This document shows, one piece after another, positions 56,022-64,000 of a stretch of DNA of 64,000 bases (its first letter is position 1; the number at the start of each line of letters is the position of its first letter). Source of the stretch: Apophysomyces variabilis (lineage: Eukaryota > Mucoromycota > Mucoromycetes > Mucorales > Mucoraceae). The stretch lies in NCBI GenBank assembly GCA_002749535.1, contig MZZL01000396.1, positions 245,114-309,113 of the forward strand. Reading direction: 5' to 3'. A model generated the notes under the pieces. It saw only the letters and a list, made by a program, of their open reading frames with translations. It ran no database searches and was not told the DNA's origin. Both the position numbers and the translations under genes were made by a program.

Positions 56022-56946
56022 GAACAGTACGGGAAAACATCTACTTGAAACGTAGAGTATATTTTCGATTTATTGTATATAGTGATCGTCTTTGTATGCG
56101 GTCAAAATTTGGAGAGATGCTTCAGTCTTCCAATGGATCCTATGAAGGTTTCCTTTCCGTAATGCAACTTATCACAATCTGCGAGCAGCAGGGACTAGGA
56201 GGATCCGTTGATGGCTTTCGAGAGCTAAAGTGAGGGTCTTCTTGATGGAACAGGAATAAAACCAGCTTGACCAACTTTTCGCTTTGGCCTACGTAGCACA
56301 GGATGGCATCAATAGATGTCTCTTTGACTGATTGTCGTCATGATATAACCTGCGCTATAGTAAAAATAGATGGTTCCATGCGTAACCAAAAGAAAAAGGA
56401 TTGACACAGCTACATGAGTCTGCGATGTCGTCAAGGTTCATGATACTAAGGCGAATCAAGAAGCCTATAGCTATGTGGTAAGCAGCCAAGTTAAGAATGA
56501 CGGGAGCAGTAATGCTGAAACCAGATGCTAATTAATTCTTGGATTAGTGTCATTTTTTTTCCCAAGATGTTCATTGCTCCAGAATGTATATGCTTTTTAT
56601 TCACAAAATTTCTTGCTCCCATTCCTTTTCTTCAGAACCGTGCCTGTGCATAAAGTAATCCTCATTCACTGAATCCGATCCTATTGGAATCCATTGAACA
56701 AAGGAAAATCTTATAGCCAAACATAATTTTGCTCCGGCTGGCTAAACACCCATTGGTAGGTTAAAAAATGGATTTTCTATCCTCTTATTTCGAATCAGAT
56801 TCGAATGATCGTTCGGGGCAATGAATTATAGTTTTATGCTACATAAATAACTTTGTGGGAACGACTCATTCTAAGTCGAGTACGCTGTGTAAGATATAGA
56901 CAAGAATTCTAATGAGATGGGCTTTTAAACTCATAGCGATTGTCCT
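56022..56946. other. Intergenic region, no supported gene
   Basis: Between the LINE relic and aspartate-semialdehyde dehydrogenase. I see no protein-like frame with support. Confidence 0.45.
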
Positions 56947-58076
56947 CTACAGCAGACCCTTGGCCACGGCCACTTCAGCATTGAGCACGGAGCTTCCTGC
57001 TGCACCAAGCACGGTATTGTGTACAAGAAGAGTAAACTTGATATCTAGTACAGGGCAAGTTCTGACGCGTCCCACAGTGACAGCTTGTCCTTTTTGTACG
57101 TCTCTGTCCAATCTAGGCTGTGGTCGGTCAGCATCCTTGGTCACTACAATGGCTTTTTCGGGAGCCAAGTGGCAACCCAAAGTCTGGGCTTCACATGTGT
57201 ACTTCTCCAAAACTTCGTACACTTGCTCAACGGTAGGTGCTGCATTTGCAAACTTGATCGAGACAGATTCCAAATGACCATCCAACACGGGCACACGGGT
57301 GCAGGTAGCCGAAACAATGGTATTGGTCAAAGGCGTAAACTTCTTGCCATCTTCGGCAATATTTCCCAAAATCTTGCCCACTTCCCATTCCATCTTCTCT
57401 TCCTCGCCACCAATATAAGGAACCACATTGTCCAAAATGTCCAGACTAGGAACTCCAGGATAGCCAGCACCGGAAATAGCCTGCTGGGTATGAACCATGA
57501 TGTGACTGAGAGGGCCAAATGCATCCTGCAATGCCTTCAAAGGAACAACAAGACCAGTGGTCGAGCAGTTAGCATTTGTGACAAGGAAACCTTTTGATAG
57601 CTTATGCAGTTCCCGCTGGTAAGGAATCAAGTCAAAGTGGGACGTGTTGACAGTGGGGACAATGAGTGGGACAGTGGGCTCGCGACGGTAGTTTTTGGCA
57701 TTGGAGAACACGACTAAATCTGCATTGAGGAACTCCATTTCTGACAAAGAAATCGCGTTGTTAGCAGAGGTTGCGGACATCGTAACCATGACTTACCAAT
57801 ATCACCGGCTACATCGGCATCCAAACCAGAGAAGACGACATCGCAATCCTTGAATTCTTCGGCAACGCAAGACTTCACCACTTTGGTGGCAACGGCGGCT
57901 GGAATGGGCTGACTTTGCTTCCAGCGAACAGCGTCTTTATAGGCTTTTCCTGCTGATCGGCTCGAGGCACCAAGAGCATGAATGACAAAGGTGGGATGGT
58001 TGGCAAGTAGCAGAATAAATCTTTGACCGACTGTGCCGGTGGCGCCAAGGATACCAACTTTCTTCTGGAAGGCCAT
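56947..58076 (-). CDS. HOM2: Aspartate-semialdehyde dehydrogenase
   Basis: Second step of the aspartate pathway to threonine, methionine and isoleucine: reduces L-4-aspartyl phosphate to aspartate semialdehyde with NADPH. Two exons (58076-57797 and 57740-56947) give 357 residues, the usual fungal length. The NADP-binding loop is VGILGATGTVGQRF at the N-terminus. The catalytic cysteine lies in TNANCSTTGLVVPLKALQD. Other conserved parts are QQAISGAGYPGVPSLDIL and RVPVLDGHLESVSIKF, with the histidine in DGHLES. The C-terminus NTVLGAAGSSVLNAEVAVAK is typical. The intron keeps frame (GDIEMEFLNAD). Cytosolic; no targeting signal. Confidence 0.97.
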
Positions 58077-59164
58077 GTTAAAGGGGAAAACAGGGTCTTC
58101 CCGTTTTCTTTGATTTAATTTAACTGCCCGTCAGTCACATTTTGTCAACTTGCTTTCTGGACCAATGAAAACCCGGCGATCGATCTGAAGTAACAGCGAA
58201 CCAATAACAATTGATTTGGGGCAGTGGAACGGTAGGATTTTTTCATCTGTTTGTTTGCTTCTTGAAAAACTGTTGCAGGTAACTTCCTTTGGCTGGGCAG
58301 TTTATATATGTTTAGATATATGCACAAAGATACGAGGGAAAAACGTTGGCTAGTTTAAAAAATATAAAAAATATAGACAATCTCTTTTTTGATTATCAAT
58401 GATATTATGATTCTAAATGACTCATTCTTTCCTTTTTTTCCTTGACGAGCACTTGTATGATGAATACGTGTTGTTTCGTAACAATGAAAACAATAATTGG
58501 AAGATTCGAGGAAGTTTCTCCGTTATCCAATCATATCTTGCGTGCAAGGCAGACGAAGATGCATCTTGAAGATCGTTGCAAAGGCAGCTTCAAAGAGGTT
58601 AGCGCGGAAAATGGGAAACTGACACCAGTGCTAGATGGTATACTGCACTGTCGCACTGAAAAGAACTTGAAAAAGCGGGAAAAAAATATACCGGTCTTTA
58701 GCGAAAGAGGGCAGCTAAAAATTTAAGCCAAACGCGAGAAAACCATGAAGAAGGAGTAGCAGAAGCATCAGAAGTAATTGAAACCTGCAACAGCGGAGGA
58801 AAATAGATCAAAGAAAAAAGAATGAAAAATATTGCCACTGAAAAAGAGAAGAAGATAATCGATTATCCTCATAGGTATGGATACTACATTTCATATATAC
58901 AAATATGATTAACATAAATCACTTGCTAGTAATTTATCGTATTTTTTTGTATCAATGATAAGGTTTATTCGATGTTTAAGTGTGGTGTATTTGAATCTAT
59001 TCTCTTTCTATAAAGAAGGAATAATATAAATTTTGAACGGCGTTAATTGACCAGGGCTGTGAATTAGAAACGTGCTTCCAATGGCATGTCGAATTAATGC
59101 TGGTCACTTTTCTGATCGAGGTAAGTACTCCAGACTGGTGAGGCTTTGGGCAAGTTGCAAGTGA
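58077..59164. other. AT-rich intergenic region
   Basis: Promoter of the dehydrogenase and an AT-rich spacer. A plus-strand frame at 58442-58726 has no support. Nothing else recognised. Confidence 0.45.
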
Positions 59165-60490
59165 CCATATTTATGAGATTGGAGGAAGATTGTCAGGGAG
59201 TTGCCATGTTACTTGCCAAAGCTGAGTTTTGTCTGGGCATGTAATCAATAAATGCATTTCATCTTCTACCATGTCATAACAAAGACTGCAATTGGGGGAA
59301 GGAAAATGGGAAGGGCAAAGGCGATGTAGAAGTGCTTTAGTAGGGAGAAAACCCTGTAAGAGACGCCACTAAGGAGTGCATACGCGATGAGGCATGGAAA
59401 GAGACCAAAAGATTTTCCAGCTTATTGTGGGTGTCCGCCATCCTAATGGAATTACCAATGGTGGTTGAGGAGGTCTTATATACCATAAATACTGTGGATG
59501 CATGTAGGTGTGAAATTAGCCTGGTGAAGCTGTTATACTGTAATAGGGATATCTTTTTTCTTGCCGATGCGGGAATAACCCGATGATCCAAATCTTCAGA
59601 GACAGGGTCTGGTAATTTAGGTAAGAGCGAAACAATGGAGCATAACTGATACAGGTTAGGGATATCCCGAGTCAAGCGTACAAAAGGGTCTGCATTTTGC
59701 AAGATCAATCTGGTGGATGATGCGCCAGTGTAGTATTGAATTAGATCCATTGAGATAGTCGAGCAAAAGTCTGATCGCTATTGAGGACGAAGTAAGCGTT
59801 GAATATATGTTAGCTGAAGGGCGTTTCGGTGACGATAATATCAACAAGTCCCAGGCCACCGAACTGCCTACTTAAGCACATAGTATCCCTAGATGGATGA
59901 GGCCAGAACGGTAAAATGAATTTTCGGATAAGAGATTGTACTCTCTTGAGCCAGTCTTTAGGAACGTCCACAACTCATAAAATGTGCCGTAGCCGGGACA
60001 GCAACAAGGGGTTTGCTACTGGACTAGATCCTCTCACTGGTAGTCGCCGTTCCTTCAATATGTTGATATGGCGTGATGGCTTCAAATACAGATTATGTAA
60101 GAATCGATTACGCTGATTCTTGCTGCATGCCAGGGGATAACTAAGATAGATACAAATGTTGCTGCAAGTACTATCATACCAAACTAGGTTTGTACCTTCA
60201 TAAAGTAATATCCAACTTGTATGTGTTGTCCCTGAAAGAGACACCAGACATGGCTTTTGCAGGTTGAGTTTAGCATTGGATGCCTTTCAATACATATTAA
60301 GAATACCCAATGTTTTTTTTGCCACTCCTCTGTGTTGTTCAAAAACACCAATAAATCATCCGCATACGCAAGCAACTTGATACTTGAGGAGATCTGTTGT
60401 GCATATGATGGACCTTGAACTATGAGTCTATGGAAATAAGCTGATACAGGTGACGGGTAGTTGAGTCGAACTTCTGCACTGGATAGAACA
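59165..60490 (-). mobile_element. LINE-type reverse transcriptase relic with YADD and zf-RVT
   Basis: Degenerate non-LTR retrotransposon on the minus strand. Near 60366 it encodes IKLLAYADDLLVFLNN, the catalytic YADD box of reverse transcriptase. Pieces that follow in shifting frames include LNGSNSILHWRIIHQID and RLTRDIPNLYQLCSIVSLLP. Near 59292-59236 comes NCSLCYDMVEDEMHLLITCP, the C-x2-C-x8-H-x4-C finger (zf-RVT) that closes many LINE ORF2 proteins. The order RT then finger is right for a LINE. Stops and frame changes show it is dead, and it breaks off at about 60490 before the N-terminal RT motifs. Confidence 0.8.
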
Positions 60491-60493
60491 CTC

Positions 60494-60902
60494 TGTTTTA
60501 GTAAACTATAATGTTACTAAAATGCTACTAAAATTTGATGTTTTAGGTACATTTTAGTAACATTTTAGGAATACTAAAACAAAAGTTTTAGTATCCTAAA
60601 AGGCATATTCTAGTATACTAGAACATTTGTTTTAGTAACTTTTTCATCTGCTTAAAAAGACACTAAAAAAACACTAGAATGTTACTAAAACATTTATTTA
60701 GGTACTTTTGTACCGGTCAAAAGTCTCCTAAAAAGATACTAGAACATCATTAGAACGTCACTAAAACATTTATTTTAGGTACTTTTTTGCCAGTCAAAAG
60801 CCCCACTAAAAAGACACTAGAATATTACTAAAACATATGTTTTAGGTACTTTTCTGCCGGTCAAAAAAATCATTAAAAAAGACAGTAAATGTCACTAAAA
60901 TA
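60494..60902. repeat. TTTTAGTAAC/ACTAAAAC-rich array with diverged tandem units
   Basis: About 400 bases dominated by ACTAAAAC and its complement GTTTTAGT. The left part is palindromic. The right part holds three diverged copies of a unit with TTAGGTACTTTT, then CCGGTCAAAAG or a variant, then AAAAAGACACTAGAA. The GGTACTTTT points lie near 60701, 60778 and 60845 (spacing 77 and 67). It starts where the LINE relic stops. Confidence 0.8.
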
Positions 60903-61060
60903 TGAACTTTATTCATATCTTTAATCTAAGCATACATCATATCATTAGCTGTCTCTCACAAATCTTTTATTCTAGTGCATATTCCAATAGAAACTACTCC
61001 TGCATTTGCTTATCTTTCTATCGATCCTTTAACAATACAAATGAAAGCTGACTCATCTTT

Positions 61061-61083
61061 CACTATGGGAAATTTTTCGTCGG
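61061..61083 (+). repeat. Left terminal inverted repeat
   Basis: CACTATGGGAAATTTTTCG onward. Its inverted partner lies at 62755-62775. Confidence 0.7.
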
Positions 61084-61171
61084 GTTCGTCGGGTTCGTCG
61101 GGATTCCGGCGCGACGAAATTTCGTCGGGTCTCCTTTAGCTAACGACGAACCCGACGAACCCGACGAAAAA
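61073..61171. repeat. Perfect 28-base inverted repeat around a 16-base palindrome
   Basis: 61073-61100 (TTTTT then three TTCGTCGGG-like units) is the exact reverse complement of 61144-61171. In the 43-base loop, CGACGAAATTTCGTCG (61112-61127) is itself a perfect palindrome. The subunit TTCGTCGGG recurs at 9-base spacing. Confidence 0.92.
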
Positions 61172-62754
61172 ACGTCTGATTTCCGACGAACCCGACGAAG
61201 CTACCGCCGTCGCAGTTACCCCCTTTCTCTCCACCTATTCCTAGCTTCTAGTATCCGTTTCTATTGATTATGCATTGTAAAGAATAAGACAGTATAATTA
61301 AAACAGGGCAACGAATAGCTTTATTTCTTTTTCGCTTAAGCTTTTCTACATTTGTAGCAACCCGAGTGATTCGAAGCATTTGTCCTTTTTCTTCTGTTTC
61401 GTCCCTCAGTCTCTTTCGAGCTATAAACATAGAAGAACAGAGAAAGCTTAAGTCATTTAAACTGTCGTTCGAAACTTACCAACGAATGACACTGGAGGAC
61501 ACTGTTTCCCCTCTTATCTCTATACCTGGTGAATGTTGCTGCGAACTATTTCCATGTGATGTAAGAAAGAAATTTTAACCATTACTTACCACTATATAAT
61601 CTATCTTGCTAGAACTTTATACGCTTTACTAGAAGTACTGCTCTCACAGTGCTAGCTGTAGAGATGCCTGTATTCGGCATTTTACGCTAGTACGATTGTT
61701 CCAATGCTTTCACAACAGGTACTGCGAGGCCAAGTAATCTTCGCACTGGTTCAGTAGACCTTGTATTTGACAAGGGCCATTCTGTCCAGGCTGTCAATGG
61801 CCTCTTCTTTCTACCAGGAATGCACGTCCTTTCAGTACATATCGGACTGGCCTTTGGCTTGCATTTATGTCCATCACCAGCTTTTTGATCACCAGGCTGG
61901 AAATGTTACTGATAGAGATATAGCTATCAGTTATAACGCCATCGGGTATCTCCTCTTTTCGGGTTGACGACAAACTGCTTGACCAGGCCTATATTCATAC
62001 CCAAGGCTTGCTTCTTTTCCAGGGCATCCGTTTCGTACGGTGCCTTGATGGTTCTTGCGGACGAAGCTGGTAGAGCCACGTTACCAATATCATTGTTCTC
62101 AGAGAGCAACAGAGGTAGACCTTTTCAATCTACTTTAATCTCTGTTTCGTCAGCCTTCAACTCCTCGTGCGATTTTTCTTATTCTCTAGGCGGATGTTAA
62201 TGCCATTGGTATCAGATGGGTTAGTCATGATGGAAAAACATGAAAAAAAAATTTTTTGCGAGAAGTAACCGCAGCAAATTGTATGTCAGTTTCTGTGTAA
62301 CATCTCAGCAATCTAGTCAACGAAACACATAGCCCTTGGAGATAAATAAACGCACGCTTGCTAGAATCATAGTTTTAACTTACTGATTCTATGTTCATAC
62401 CAAAAGATTCATAAAGTGTTTTATTTTTCCTCAAACATGATAATAATGTCCTATCACAGCAACTTTTTATACACATTGATGTACAAGCTATACGGGATCT
62501 TACGTGAAGCGACAGTGTTTGCCAATGTATCTCGCGTATATACTGGGCACTTCTAATGTGTACCATGGCTTTGTTGAAGGTGGGCTCCACCTGATAACCT
62601 TGAGCAAATCTAATAGCCGATATAAAGGAAAAATGAACCGTTTTTAAAAATCTGTCTCGTCGAAAAAATGAATAGCGGAGAGGAATTGACTTGGTGAAAA
62701 TATCTTCAATTTTTTAGACGAACCCGACGCCACGACGTCGATTTCCCGAGGAAT

Positions 62755-62775
62755 CCGACGAAAAATTTCCCAGTG
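62755..62775 (-). repeat. Right terminal inverted repeat
   Basis: Ends CGAAAAATTTCCCAGTG. Read on the minus strand it matches the left end from GGGAAATTTTTCGTCGG. Confidence 0.7.
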
Positions 62776-63763
62776 TTTATGTTGTAGCTATATATAAAAA
62801 GCAAATAATTAGGCTTACCAAAATTTAAACGTCGTTTAAAAGCTGTATCATTAAAGCTGTTTTAGAATGAATGATTAGATATACTACAAAAGCACGACCG
62901 CAATGGAAATGAGATATATGAATTAGCAGCATTAATTTAACTAATCGTATAATTAATACCTACAAAAATTTTCAAGGAGTGCTGCATTGCCTGTTCAATA
63001 AAATCGAATAGCACATTTGATAGATGCTTTGTTCAGAGAACGAACATGACTATGCCATAGTTGACCTAAATTGTAGATAAGTTAAGAGGAAGAAAAACCT
63101 AAAGTGAAATGTAACTTCAACGCGTTACTAAGAATAAGCTGAAGTATATACCTTCATTCACTGCGGTTGAAGGGTGATTCTACCACCTTTACACCACATG
63201 GTAGAATCTCTGGTTCCACCCACTTTCCACCCAGGTGGTAGAATTTCTTATATTACCACATTTTTCTCTCCCCCCAAACCCTGTTACTGTAGCAGACATG
63301 CATACAAAATTAAGTTACCACAGCAAAACTAGTGCATTCACATTTCCCAGAAACTGCATAATTATTTATGTCACACGCTTCTACCATGGTTTCTTTTTTT
63401 TTACAGAGTTATCCGCGTTTTCCTTTTATTCATCCTTTTCTTTTGCAAACTTTTCCCTCTATACCATTTTTTGTTTCATAGTGTTTTACCACTTCTTCAT
63501 CAGAAAACTCACTTTGAAAACGTTGCTAGTATATAATCCTAATAATATGCAACCTTGATCTAAAAGCATACCCTTTGCTGGTAAGCTTTTATCTTCATTT
63601 CATAGCATCTCATTCTTTTTTTCTTTTGATAGCTAGAATGATCACTACGTTATAGAAGAGCTTGCTTCTTACTTTTAACAAAGGTATTTTGATTGACTGA
63701 CCTAAATGTAACTAATCTTGACTTTTTGATGATTATATAGAGTAGCTTTCGTTGCTTAACAAA
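62776..63763. other. AT-rich intergenic DNA with a short inverted repeat
   Basis: No supported gene. It contains the 10-base inverted repeat at 63176-63208. Confidence 0.45.
63176..63208. repeat. Inverted repeat GATTCTACCA/TGGTAGAATC
   Basis: Ten-base perfect arms (63176-63185 and 63199-63208) with a 13-base loop. A further GGTGGTAGAAT copy follows near 63234. Confidence 0.75.
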
Positions 63764-63838
63764 ATGGAAACAGAGAAAGATGACATACTTTTTAATGGTA
63801 CAGATACTTTTTTACGTCGTAATTTAATTACTTGGCAA
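63764..63838 (+). CDS. Possible first exon of a gene at the right edge
   Basis: An ATG at 63764 opens 25 protein-like codons (METEKDDILFNGTDTFLRR, then NLITWQ) ending at a GTAACT donor-like site. Downstream GGCCTATACGTAATG could continue it, but the only nearby acceptor would make an impossibly short intron. The rest, if real, lies further right or off the window. No family recognised. Confidence 0.25.
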
Positions 63839-64000
63839 GGTAACTTTTTGTAGGCCTATACGTAATGCTGCCATTCGTTATTGCATGCTGGCTTAGGTAT
63901 GCTACTGTGTGTTAGCTTTTAGTACGTTTTACTAATTGTCATTTTTAAAAGCTATGCTTCTTTAACCTTCAGTAATTAGGTAAGATAATATAAAACTAAG

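Larger units (their letters stand above)
61061..62775. mobile_element. 1.7 kb DNA transposon-like element with CACTA-like termini
   Basis: The left end CACTATGGGAAATTTTTCG and the right end CGAAAAATTTCCCAGTG are inverted copies, apart from a two-base gap (CACTAT-GGG against CACTGGG). Both outer flanks are TTT (61058-61060 and 62776-62778), which fits a 3-base target duplication. CACTA at the end plus a 3-base duplication point to the CACTA/EnSpm group. A CG-rich subterminal block follows the left end, and a shorter one precedes the right end (about 62717-62760). Inside are minus-strand coding remnants (YQVEPTFNKAMVHIRSAQY; LPASSARTIKAPYETDALEK; RKRLRDETEEKGQMLRI) that I cannot place in a known transposase, so it is non-autonomous, degenerate or carrying captured sequence. 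Confidence 0.65.

Noticed and set aside
57085..57597. 170-codon plus-strand frame opposite aspartate-semialdehyde dehydrogenase
   Set aside because: Antisense shadow of a conserved enzyme exon; no protein-like motif.
58442..58726. 94-codon plus-strand gene
   Set aside because: No promoter, splice, domain or codon-use support; Lys-rich end from A-rich DNA.
61061..61200. CRISPR-like array because of the regular TTCGTCGGG repeats
   Set aside because: Fungal genome, 9-base units without spacers, arranged as an inverted repeat at a transposon end.

Overview
The window is a piece of a fungal nuclear genome. Genes are dense with short introns (about 41-220 bases, GT...AG, often with poly-T before the acceptor). 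They sit between AT-rich intergenic stretches and decayed transposable elements. Gene content, intron style and the kinds of repeats suggest an early-diverging filamentous fungus, most likely Mucoromycota/Mucorales; I cannot name the species. Exons were joined by hand using reading frame and splice sites. Nearly all reconstructed proteins close in frame, which is the main support for the models.

Layout. 1-5.2 kb is mostly gene-poor, with a partial minus-strand reading frame at the left edge and decayed coding pieces. 5.2-11.5 kb holds a G protein alpha subunit, mitochondrial ribosomal protein uL29m and ER glucosidase I (GH63). 12.5-13.7 kb has a small cysteine-rich secreted protein and an unrecognised, probably broken minus-strand gene. 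14.6-23.2 kb carries OGG1, a small protein with a PP1-docking-like motif, a septin with a coiled-coil tail, a small membrane protein and a SET/MYND protein. 24.2-30.8 kb has a type I membrane protein, an F-box protein and a multi-span membrane protein. 31.2-39.6 kb has a Zn2Cys6 transcription factor, protein-L-isoaspartate methyltransferase, a DJ-1 protein and ribosomal protein uL18 (RPL5). 40.2-49 kb has a long coiled-coil protein, a Cdc10-type septin and a second multi-span membrane protein. 51.7-58.1 kb has a secreted aspartic protease, ribosomal protein eS24 (RPS24), a LINE relic and aspartate-semialdehyde dehydrogenase. 59-64 kb is a repeat zone: a LINE relic with a YADD motif, a TTTTAGTAAC-rich array, and a 1.7 kb element with CACTA-like inverted termini and a very strong hairpin.

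Functional themes. Most genes are housekeeping and independent. Several concern the cell surface or secretory pathway (glucosidase I, aspartic protease, type I membrane protein, two multi-span proteins, a secreted Cys-rich protein). Two encode septins that would be expected to co-assemble. Two concern damage repair or stress (OGG1, PIMT; DJ-1 is a third candidate). The most unusual features are gene-structural: ATG-only first exons in both ribosomal protein genes, two 22-base microexons, a GC-AG intron, and one splice junction in glucosidase I that does not keep frame. The clearest mobile-element finding is the CACTA-like element with a 28-base perfect inverted repeat. I found no convincing tRNA, rRNA or CRISPR.
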